Assembly (NCBI RefSeq): GCF_900155865.1
Contig: NZ_LT707006.1
Span: 1,013,626-1,077,625, forward strand
Direction: 5' to 3'
Length of the DNA stretch: 64,000 nt
Source of the DNA: Bacteroides bouchesdurhonensis
Lineage (GTDB): Bacteria; Bacteroidota; Bacteroidia; Bacteroidales; Bacteroidaceae
Below are positions 27,601 through 34,557 of this stretch, piece by piece (position 1 is the first letter of the stretch; every line of letters starts with the position of its first letter). Below the pieces are notes generated by a model, which searched no databases, was not told the DNA's origin, and saw only the letters and a program-made list of their open reading frames with translations. Position numbers and translations under genes: made by a program.

Positions 27601-29519
27601 GGGGTAACAATGGGTTGGGTGGAACGGACCTGACCTGCACCCTATACAGTTTTACCGGCAAACCGGCACAGGTCAAACAAGTACGCACTGTCCCTGGAAA
27701 AGAAACGGTTACGGAAACAAGAACCCATACGTATGACCATGCGGACCGTTTGCTCAGGACGACTTATCAGTTGAATGACGATGCTCCGGTTACGCTGGTG
27801 GATCATGTGTATGATGAGGTGGGTCGTCTGAAGTCTGACCGCAGGAATGGGAACGGTAAGCTGAGGAGTGATTACACGTATAATGTCCGTTCGTGGACGA
27901 AGAGTGTCAGTGGACCGTTGTTCAGCCAGACGCTCAATTATCAGGAGAAGATGACCGGGAATACTCCTTGTTACAATGGTAACATCAGCAGCATGTCCTG
28001 GAAGGCGGGAACTGAAACTGCAGACAGGGGGTATCGTTTTACGTATGACGGTCTTTCCAGGTTGAAGGATGCGAATTACGGGGAAGGTAATAATCTTACG
28101 ATTAATCCGAACCGTTTTAATGAACAGATAACCGGTTATGACAAGATGGGTAATATCCTGAAATTGAAACGTTACGGACAGATTTCTGCAACGGCTTACG
28201 GATTGGTTGATGACTTGGCTTTGACTTATAGTGGTAATCAGTTGCTGGCTGTGAAGGACAACGTAACGAATTCAGTTTACGGTAATGGTACGGAGTTTAA
28301 AGACGGAGCTAATCAGACAACAGAGTATACTTACGATAAAAATGGCAATCTGATTAAAGATTTAAACAAGAATATTAGTAGTATTGGATATAATTGTTTA
28401 AATTTGCCTGATCAGGTGATCTTTGGTAATGGTAATAGTGTTGAGTATGAGTACACCACCGACGGAGTAAAGTCGCGTACTGTACATAAGACGGGTTCTA
28501 CTACCTTGACTACGGATTACTGTGGGAATGCGGTCTATGAGAATGGTGTGCTGAAGATGCTGCTCAATGAAGCGGGGTATGTGAGTTTTCCGGATAGGAA
28601 GTTTCATTTTTATCTGAAAGATCATCAGGGAAATATTCGTGTAGTGGCGGATAAGGATGGGATTGTGGAGGAAACTAACAGTTACTATCCGTTTGGTGGT
28701 ATGTTTACTTCTACAGTGAATGTTCAGCCTTATAAGTATAATGGTAAGGAGTTGGATCAGAAGAATGGACTCAATTGGTATGATTATGGTGCGAGACATT
28801 ATGATGCGGCGATAGGAAGGTGGCATGTGGTGGATCCGATGAGTGAGAAGTATTATTCGATGAGTCCGTATGGCTACTGTGCCGGAAGCCCTGTTTGTCA
28901 TAAAGATGAAGAAGGAAAGTGGATCAATAATGTTGTAGGAGCTGTTATAGGTGCTGCCGTAGATCTTGGGATTCAAGTTACTGCTAATCTTGTACAAGGA
29001 AATAGTGCTTTTCATGATATCAAATGGGGGAATGTCGGAGTTTCTGCTGTAGAGGGATTCGTAACTTCTGGTATGAGTGCAGGAAAAACATTAGTAGTTA
29101 AAGCTACAGCATCTATTGCAAAGAATACAATTAATGCCATAGATAATAAAAAGCTTAACAATGTTAATGACGCATTAGGTGTTGTGACTGAATCGGTCAA
29201 GGATATTGCTGCTGACAAGGTTATAGGTAAAGCTGGTGATTTGCTTGGTAAAGGAATGAAGGAAGTTATTCCACAATTGAAAGAGGCTACACAAAAAGGT
29301 TCCAGCTTAATTCTAAGTAATAATAAAGCAACACAATTAGCAGAGGAACTTCCCGGGGTTTCTAATGTAAAACAAGCTCGTGGTATTGCTATTAAAAAAA
29401 ATGGTATTGTCGATGCAAGTAAAACTATTAGTAATATTGTACAGAAAGCTCCTGAAAATACGTTTAAATTTGGTATGCAGGTTGCAAAAGGTAGTTTGGA
29501 GAAGGATGTGAATAGATAA
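24672..29519 (+). CDS. Secreted PPC-like/DUF6443/RHS protein with variable C-terminal tip
   Basis: Exported polymorphic-toxin-type protein of 1615 residues. Signal peptide 1-19; four tandem beta-sandwich domains of about 125 residues (about 25-545) with repeated YRFT and GTYYVV motifs, resembling PPC domains; DUF6443-like segment (HLGQATERILRGITPGG, from about 575); YD repeats (about 720-1330); RHS core with YYPFGGMF (about 1338), GLNWYDYGARHYDAAIGRW and DPMSEKYY. After PYGYCAGSPV (about 1400) a 200-residue Ala/Gly/Lys-rich tip of unknown type follows, without recognisable catalytic residues. The DNA changes from GC-rich to AT-rich at that point, as in exchanged toxin tips. Delivery route unknown. 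Confidence 0.87.
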   Translation: MKKYICILLFGLFSAVMSGQPAYQHRMDTAIDIGTHDSPFTFTDSRYTGDFGDDFYWDVDYPPYLGVKEVFYRITLTNSMTVRFKITRPDRCWTNVALLDDAGKRWEYKLHSNIAFGLTPGVYYFVVEGQQSGNLNDPVPDVTIDVQVEGSGRTTGEDFLCPFELGSFSDNFNLAPGVEDFDQFRNDYRSAKDMRVDEYTHDVVYRFTLDNPMKVSLRQGGVRDEYDYSQSSLMNAAGDTICVSNSGDSNARQVELSAGEYYIYGWGRSFRSSGFSFNLSGTLPPVGSDFSYPVEVGSRFSDFTYTDTRSTSNFSGSKQPEKAGKEVYYRFTITQPMGIGITTCGSAVADTYLKVFSSDRQRVLYFNDDYSGSGACSNTKSACIHIPLLMPGTYYVVTDGASNGSLTTALTGTVVNTPGDSFEMAIDLGPHNKGFSFSDIRNTASGYTNRYQGKTANDVYYKFTMEKVLAVTIDHAGSSLADTYMSLLDKDGKLLRNSGNTKGHAQLELQELAVGTYYVVSEGISLNGSITTNIRIRGAGGDIVTTKGQPHVISLTPLKKASSTSSLKEDEQLLEIQYFDHLGQATERILRGITPGGNNLITLQEYDGMGRELRQWLPAPVADDLGAYVHPSVVKRAAQATELYGNDGRPYSETSYDGSELGRVVRQAGVGNDWHAAGKAVTTDYVTNAGDVAQLSVRMYGYSGNGLKSTGYYADGSLYGVKVTEEDGNVSYEFKDKLGRVVLSRQMDGSLAHDTYYVYDDYGNVRFVLPPLAADNLNSAASWTESNEILKKYVYVYRYDKLNRCIYKKLPGCEPVYTVYDAADRPIFTQDGEQRTKGEWSFSIPDAFNRIVLTGTCKNNPDYTADPLRDIVVKGTWEQAAGAVKGYSISGITLNAPTVLSAVYYDSYDFLGKSNSIPNDATTSYTEVPGYGKRYKGGCRGQQTGSYVAKLSKTGAVTGYLYSVMYYDERYRMVQQRGNNGLGGTDLTCTLYSFTGKPAQVKQVRTVPGKETVTETRTHTYDHADRLLRTTYQLNDDAPVTLVDHVYDEVGRLKSDRRNGNGKLRSDYTYNVRSWTKSVSGPLFSQTLNYQEKMTGNTPCYNGNISSMSWKAGTETADRGYRFTYDGLSRLKDANYGEGNNLTINPNRFNEQITGYDKMGNILKLKRYGQISATAYGLVDDLALTYSGNQLLAVKDNVTNSVYGNGTEFKDGANQTTEYTYDKNGNLIKDLNKNISSIGYNCLNLPDQVIFGNGNSVEYEYTTDGVKSRTVHKTGSTTLTTDYCGNAVYENGVLKMLLNEAGYVSFPDRKFHFYLKDHQGNIRVVADKDGIVEETNSYYPFGGMFTSTVNVQPYKYNGKELDQKNGLNWYDYGARHYDAAIGRWHVVDPMSEKYYSMSPYGYCAGSPVCHKDEEGKWINNVVGAVIGAAVDLGIQVTANLVQGNSAFHDIKWGNVGVSAVEGFVTSGMSAGKTLVVKATASIAKNTINAIDNKKLNNVNDALGVVTESVKDIAADKVIGKAGDLLGKGMKEVIPQLKEATQKGSSLILSNNKATQLAEELPGVSNVKQARGIAIKKNGIVDASKTISNIVQKAPENTFKFGMQVAKGSLEKDVNR

Positions 29520-29557
29520 AAATAGCAGATTTGGCGTTGAACTAAAAAATATGATGA

Positions 29558-29944
29558 ATGGAGATAGCTAAGAAATTCAATAAAAGAGTTCAGAAAAGAA
29601 AAGCTGGATTAAAAAAGAGTAAGATGGTATTAATTATATATTTTATAGTGATAACATCACCTATTTGGCTGTATGCAGGAATTATACGTGGAGTAATTCT
29701 CCCTTATTTTGGTGAAAAGACAATAGGAGTTTTATCAGGATTAAGAGAAGCAAGTAGTTGGAATCAATATCATCGTTACGATCCCTCTAGCTATTATTGT
29801 ACTTTTAATGTAAACGGTAAATCATATAAAAGTAATTCTACAATATCGGTAGAAGATACGTTATATCACTTAGGAGATACGGTTATAGTTATTTATCTTA
29901 GCCATTTTCCAATTATCAATACATTAGATTTATCTAATGAATAA
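29558..29944 (+). CDS. Small membrane protein, putative immunity protein
   Basis: Protein of 128 residues starting 38 bp after the RHS gene. A Lys/Arg-rich head (1-24) leads into one membrane helix (about 27-50), then a soluble part (YYCTFNVNGKSYKS, GDTVIVIYL) resembling DUF3592-type beta domains. Low GC matches the RHS tip rather than the RHS body. Position and matched composition suggest it protects against the tip; sequence alone does not prove it. An ATG at 29551 opens only a 6-codon frame and is not used. Confidence 0.5.
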   Translation: MEIAKKFNKRVQKRKAGLKKSKMVLIIYFIVITSPIWLYAGIIRGVILPYFGEKTIGVLSGLREASSWNQYHRYDPSSYYCTFNVNGKSYKSNSTISVEDTLYHLGDTVIVIYLSHFPIINTLDLSNE

Positions 29945-30085
29945 AAATAATGGATTTGGGGTTCTGGAACTGTTTACCCTGGTATAGATTGTCTAATAAC
30001 AGATCATTTATATCAGGGTATTATTTGTATATGATAGTTTATCTCATTTGTAGAAAGTGTTAATCTTATTCCTAATTTGGTATGT

Positions 30086-30215
30086 GGTAATGGTCTGAGT
30101 TTAAAGACGGTGCCAATCAAACAGTTAAGTATACTTATGATAAAAACGGTAATTAGGTTAAGGATTTAAACAAGAATATAAGTAACGTAAGTTTTATATA
30201 GCTGAGCAATCTATT
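30086..30215 (+). pseudogene. Relic of an RHS gene (YD-repeat fragment)
   Basis: About 100 bp align with 28281-28385 inside the intact RHS gene: EFKDGANQT, YTYDKNGN and KDLNKNIS are all readable. One base is lost near the start, a TAG replaces a Leu codon, and a further TAG follows. Most base differences are synonymous (GGA/GGT, TAC/TAT, AAA/AAG), so the fragment comes from a diverged functional homologue rather than a fresh tandem copy. No core or tip remains. Confidence 0.75.
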
Positions 30216-30267
30216 TATGTCGAACTTACATAATTTAAATGTATTTATTGAATAACATATTTGATAT

Positions 30268-30319
30268 AAAAATCCCTGCTAGCTTTTTCTATTTAAACGA
30301 AGAAGCCTCAGGGATTTTT
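30268..30319. terminator. Terminator between RHS island and mdh
   Basis: AAAATCCCTG ... CAGGGATTTTT hairpin with A/T flanks on both sides, usable on either strand; it lies 20 bp past the mdh stop. Confidence 0.7.
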
Positions 30320-30339
30320 GGGGGATTAGAAATTTAGAT

Positions 30340-31341
30340 TTAGTTGATATTCGGATTTAATGTATGCCAGTCTTTGATAGCAGGGATGATACCCATCTCT
30401 ATCACTTCATCACGCAATTTGCATAAATGTTCGTAGCTTTTTTCTAATTCTTCTTGTTCAGCAGGAGTACCTGCTACTTCCTTATAACTAATACCATCTT
30501 TAGTGATTGAAGTCTCCATTGCCATCATGATATGGTCAAACTTGCCGTTCGACACGTACGTTCCTGCAGGCCAACGGAAAGGTTGTCCCCCCATAGCGGC
30601 AGCAATCATTTCGATAGAAAGGTATGCCGGACTTTGGAAGGAAGAACGTCCGCGTAAATCAATAATATGTTTTCCTCCTTGTATAACACGAACTTTCAAA
30701 GCTTCCCATTCAGCTAATGGAAGGCGCGTAGTGCCGATAAAATCGGTTAAAGGTTCTCCATTAACTTTGGTTGTTGAGGCGAATACAGCCATCTGTTCTC
30801 CATGTCCACCATAAGTACGGCAGTTTTGGATGTCGGAAGCAGGGATATGGAAATATTTAACCAATTCGTTTTGTAGACGAGTACTGTCCAATGCAGCTAA
30901 AGTAGAAACCTGCGAAGGCTTCAAGCCGGAATAAAGCAATGTGATCAGGCCGGTAATATCTGCAGGATTGAAAATCACAACGATATGTTTTACGTTTGGA
31001 CAGTATTGACGGACATCTTTACCGAATTGAGCTGCGATCTCTGCATTTCCTTTCAATAAGTCTTCACGAGTCATACCTGCTTTGCGAGCAGCACCACCGG
31101 AGGAAACAATGTAAGAGGCCCCAGTCAATGCTTCTTTGATATCGGAAGTAAATGTCAGGTTTACACCTTCGAAACCGCAATGGTATAACTCTTCTGCCAC
31201 TCCTTCCAGAGCGGGAGCAAATGGATCGTATAGACAAATGTTCGGAGTGAGTTTCATCATCATGGCAGTTTGTGCCATATTGGAGCCGATCATTCCGGCA
31301 GCTCCTACAATCGTAAGTTTCTCGTTGGTTAGAAAATTCAT
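30340..31341 (-). CDS. mdh: Malate dehydrogenase
   Basis: NAD-dependent enzyme of 333 residues interconverting malate and oxaloacetate; in Bacteroides part of the fumarate/succinate branch of fermentation. The Rossmann motif VGAAGMIGSNMA (about 12-23), the active-site His in YGGHGEQMAVF (about 178-188) and the substrate Arg segments are visible. The protein is the Bacteroides-type Mdh starting MNFLTNEKLTIVG. It is divergent from the CvfB-like gene and monocistronic, with a terminator after it. Confidence 0.93.
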   Translation of the reverse strand: MNFLTNEKLTIVGAAGMIGSNMAQTAMMMKLTPNICLYDPFAPALEGVAEELYHCGFEGVNLTFTSDIKEALTGASYIVSSGGAARKAGMTREDLLKGNAEIAAQFGKDVRQYCPNVKHIVVIFNPADITGLITLLYSGLKPSQVSTLAALDSTRLQNELVKYFHIPASDIQNCRTYGGHGEQMAVFASTTKVNGEPLTDFIGTTRLPLAEWEALKVRVIQGGKHIIDLRGRSSFQSPAYLSIEMIAAAMGGQPFRWPAGTYVSNGKFDHIMMAMETSITKDGISYKEVAGTPAEQEELEKSYEHLCKLRDEVIEMGIIPAIKDWHTLNPNIN

Positions 31342-31518
31342 AATTTTATATCTTTTAAAAGGTGAGTAATCTTTATCTTTAACGGTTACAAAGATAACGC
31401 ATTTATTCTCAGATTGTTCATTGAAAAAAGTGTTGGCAGATAACGAAAAGTTATATCTGTAGGGAGAATCTACTTAAAATAGTTTATCTTTGTATATCAT
31501 ATAAACAATAGATAGAGT

Positions 31519-32367
31519 ATGAGCATCGAATTAGGAAAATTCAATCAGCTTGAAGTTGTCAAGCAAGTAGATTTCGGAATGTATCTGGATGGAGGGGAAG
31601 AAGGCGAGATCTTATTGCCTAGCCGATATGTGCCGGAAGATTGTAAAGTAGGAGATATATTGAATGTATTTCTTTACTTGGATATTGAGGAAAGGTTGAT
31701 TGCTACAACATTGACCCCGTTGGTGCAGGTTGGACAGTTTGCCTGTTTGGAAGTGGCATGGGTAAATCAGTTTGGAGCTTTTCTTAATTGGGGGTTAATG
31801 AAAGACTTGTTTGTACCTTTTCGTGAACAGAAGATGAAAATGCAAGTGGGGAAGAAATATGTTGTATATGCATATATTGATGAAGAAAGTTATCGGATAG
31901 TAGCTTCGGCCAAGGTAGAACATTTTTTATCGAGAGATAAAGCTGAATATTTACCGGGAGACAAAGTGGATATTTTGGTCTGGCAGAAAACGGATTTGGG
32001 CTTTAAAGCGATTATAGATAATAAGCATAGTGGGTTATTATATGATAATGAGATATTCAGTACGTTGGAGACAGGGATGAAAATGAAAGCATTTGTGAAA
32101 CAAGTGCGCGAAGACGGAAAGATTGATCTAATGCTTCAGAAAACAGGATTCGATAGAGTGGGAGACTTTTCGAAAGTACTGTTGGAGTATATTGAAGAGC
32201 ATGGTGGCAGAATTAGCCTAAATGATAAAAGTCCGGCTGATGAAATCTATGCTGTTTTTGGTGTGAGCAAGAAAACTTTTAAGAAAGGTGTAGGAGATTT
32301 GTATAAGAAGCATCTGATTATCTTAAAAGAAGATGGGCTTGTACTCGCAAATTCCGAAGTGAAATAG
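31519..32367 (+). CDS. S1-domain RNA-binding protein, CvfB-like
   Basis: Cytoplasmic protein of 282 residues with three to four S1-like OB folds (LEVVKQVDFGMYLD from residue 11; FACLEVAWVNQFGAFLNWG near 75; VDILVWQKTDLGFKAIID near 155) and a C-terminal winged helix (DEIYAVFGVSKKTFKKGVGDLYK), the CvfB/YitL architecture. Members bind RNA and influence virulence or translation in Firmicutes; the role in Bacteroides is not known. A -7-like TATCTTTG lies at 31485-31492. Confidence 0.88.
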   Translation: MSIELGKFNQLEVVKQVDFGMYLDGGEEGEILLPSRYVPEDCKVGDILNVFLYLDIEERLIATTLTPLVQVGQFACLEVAWVNQFGAFLNWGLMKDLFVPFREQKMKMQVGKKYVVYAYIDEESYRIVASAKVEHFLSRDKAEYLPGDKVDILVWQKTDLGFKAIIDNKHSGLLYDNEIFSTLETGMKMKAFVKQVREDGKIDLMLQKTGFDRVGDFSKVLLEYIEEHGGRISLNDKSPADEIYAVFGVSKKTFKKGVGDLYKKHLIILKEDGLVLANSEVK

Positions 32368-32473
32368 GGAAATCCCTATTGATGAATAGAGAGAATCATT
32401 AGGGTGGGGAGTTTCCTCACCCTATTTTTGTGATGAATCAAAAGAATGCTAATTATAAAAAACTAGATAAGTT

Positions 32474-33142
32474 ATGCGTAAAATTATTATATGTTTCTGT
32501 ATATTGCTTGCCACTCTTTCATTAAAGGCACAGACGATAAGTGGGATCAGTATTGATGGTGGAAATATTCCAATTCTCGTTTATATAGGCGGTAATCAGA
32601 TGTGCCTTCCTTCAACAAGTTGTTTTATTGCTAATTTGAGACCGGATTATTATACTGTAGAAATATATGCGACTCGACGTATTCGCCCCGGAGAACGTGT
32701 TTGGAAAGGAGAGAGATTGTATACCGAACGTATTTATTTTAATGGTAATGGTGTGAAATATATTCAGGTGGGAGGAATGGGAGGTCATCGTCCTGGTAGA
32801 CCAGATCAGGGTGGACATCGCCCTGAATATGGTCAATATGATAGAGTGATGAGTTCACAGCTCTTTGATGCGTTTTTTAATAAGATGAAAAATGAGCCTT
32901 TCTCATCAGATCGTCTTAAAATGTTAGAGGCGGCATTGGTAAATACAGATTTTACCTGTGGACAGTGTCTTAGATTGGTAAAGCTTTATAGTTTTGATGA
33001 TGACAAGATGAAAATAATGAAGTTGATGTATCCTCGGATTGTGGATAGAGAAGCTTTCTTTACTGTTATTGATGTATTAACCTTTTCCTCAAATAAGGAT
33101 GAGATGAATGAATTCGTAAAAAACTATAGTATTCGTCGGTAA
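32474..33142 (+). CDS. Secreted DUF4476 protein
   Basis: Exported protein of 222 residues: signal peptide (about 1-19, ending LSLKAQ), a small N-terminal beta region (about 20-100), a Gly/Pro/His-rich linker (GGHRPGRPDQGGHRPEYG) and a C-terminal DUF4476 helical domain (PFSSDRLKMLEAALVNTDFT). It begins a three-gene cluster of exported proteins running to 34536. Function unknown. Confidence 0.82.
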   Translation: MRKIIICFCILLATLSLKAQTISGISIDGGNIPILVYIGGNQMCLPSTSCFIANLRPDYYTVEIYATRRIRPGERVWKGERLYTERIYFNGNGVKYIQVGGMGGHRPGRPDQGGHRPEYGQYDRVMSSQLFDAFFNKMKNEPFSSDRLKMLEAALVNTDFTCGQCLRLVKLYSFDDDKMKIMKLMYPRIVDREAFFTVIDVLTFSSNKDEMNEFVKNYSIRR

Positions 33143-33166
33143 GCTATCAATATTCATTAAAAAGAT

Positions 33167-33493
33167 ATGATTATGAGAAATATACATGCTGTTTTGTTAT
33201 TCTTGGTACTTATTTTGAATGGTAGTTGTGCATCTTATTATGTTTCCGGTAAGAAAGTGATGGAAGTACAGAAAGGCATGACGCAACAAGAGGTACGACA
33301 GCTTTTGGGGAAACCTGATTATCGACGTTTTGAAGGTGAATTGGAAGAATGGGAGTTTCGTCGTGATAAAGGAACTCCATTAACTCCGACACCTATGACG
33401 ATTATTGTTCAATTTATGGATGGTGAAGTGGTAAGTATGGATACTTTTAGTGGTTATGGTAGGCCTGCATTACCTTCACCGCCTGCTATATAA
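33167..33493 (+). CDS. BamE/SmpA-like small lipoprotein
   Basis: Lipoprotein of 108 residues (106 if the second Met at 33173 is used). Lipobox LNGSC puts the lipidated Cys near residue 20. The MEVQKGMTQQEVRQLLGKPD motif is the BamE/SmpA-type fold start, followed by a Trp/Phe-rich strand (EWEFRRD). It is shorter than most BamE proteins and ends in a Pro-rich tail. BamE-like proteins attach to the outer-membrane assembly machine, but this copy may do something else. It is 24 bp after the DUF4476 gene. Confidence 0.7.
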   Translation: MIMRNIHAVLLFLVLILNGSCASYYVSGKKVMEVQKGMTQQEVRQLLGKPDYRRFEGELEEWEFRRDKGTPLTPTPMTIIVQFMDGEVVSMDTFSGYGRPALPSPPAI

Positions 33494-33537
33494 AAAAAGA
33501 ATGAGTTTTAAATAATAAATCAAGAGGAGGTTGAATC

Positions 33538-34536
33538 ATGAAACGAATATTATTTTTACTCTTTGCTATTGGTCTGAATGCTAGTATGACTATGATGGCT
33601 TCTATGAGCACTAGCAAAGTGCGTAAGGAGACACGTTTCCTTACTGATAAGATGGCATATGAATTGGACTTGAATACTCGGCAATACAATGATATCTATG
33701 AAATCAATTATGATTTTATATATTCTGTCCGTAATATAATGGATTATGTAGTGCGTGGAGATGAATGGGCAGTAAATGACTATTATGAAGCTCTGGATAT
33801 CCGTAATGATGATCTTCGTTGGGTATTGAATGATTCGCAATATCGTCGATTTATGGGAGCCGATTATTTTTATCGTCCGATTTATGTTACTGGGGGGAGA
33901 TGGAACTTCCGGATCTATATTAACTATCCGAATCGAGGATTGTTTTATTTTGGGGTGCCCTATCATTACCGAACTTATTGTGGAGCTCATTATCGTCCAC
34001 ACCTCCATCATGTAAGTTATTATAGGGGTAGATATAATGACTTTGGACATTATCCGACATCACATCGGGTGAGAGACCAAAGAGTGTTCCATTCTTATCG
34101 TCGTTCGGATTTTGGTTCGGTGCGTTTCCGTCCTAATACTTCTGTTCGTCCTCATAATGTACCAACTCGTCCGGGAGTCACTGAACGCCCCGGAGGATCG
34201 AATCATCAGCGGCCCGAATCAGGGCATAGGTCCTCTGCTCCGAGTAGGCCTTCAGCATCTGAACGTCCTTCTACGTCTAGCAGACCTTCAACTCCATCTA
34301 GGGGAGAATCATCTCGTAAAGATGCAGTTCCCAAAAGGAGTGAAAATAATAAAGAGCGACCTACTACGACAACGAATCGGGAAAATAATCGTGGAAGTAG
34401 CAGTAGTCGTGGCACCAGAAGGGAAAATGTTTCAAGAGGTTCAACCGAAAGACGTTCGCCCACTCAAAGTACAAGAAGCAATAGTAAACGTAGTTCTTCT
34501 CGTTCTTCGGAGAGGGGAAATAACACAAGAAGATAA
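33538..34536 (+). CDS. Exported protein with long Arg/Ser/Pro-rich tail
   Basis: Exported protein of 332 residues. Signal peptide (about 1-21, MKRILFLLFAIGLNA), a structured first half rich in Tyr/Asp/Arg (about 30-185), then a low-complexity tail (about 195-332) of Arg, Ser, Pro, Thr and Asn. The tail is strongly basic and likely disordered, perhaps binding an anionic surface polymer. The last of three clustered exported-protein genes; it ends 21 bp before the convergent transglycosylase gene. No known domain recognised. Confidence 0.7.
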   Translation: MKRILFLLFAIGLNASMTMMASMSTSKVRKETRFLTDKMAYELDLNTRQYNDIYEINYDFIYSVRNIMDYVVRGDEWAVNDYYEALDIRNDDLRWVLNDSQYRRFMGADYFYRPIYVTGGRWNFRIYINYPNRGLFYFGVPYHYRTYCGAHYRPHLHHVSYYRGRYNDFGHYPTSHRVRDQRVFHSYRRSDFGSVRFRPNTSVRPHNVPTRPGVTERPGGSNHQRPESGHRSSAPSRPSASERPSTSSRPSTPSRGESSRKDAVPKRSENNKERPTTTTNRENNRGSSSSRGTRRENVSRGSTERRSPTQSTRSNSKRSSSRSSERGNNTRR

Positions 34537-34557
34537 CCTATCCCTTTATTGATATAT

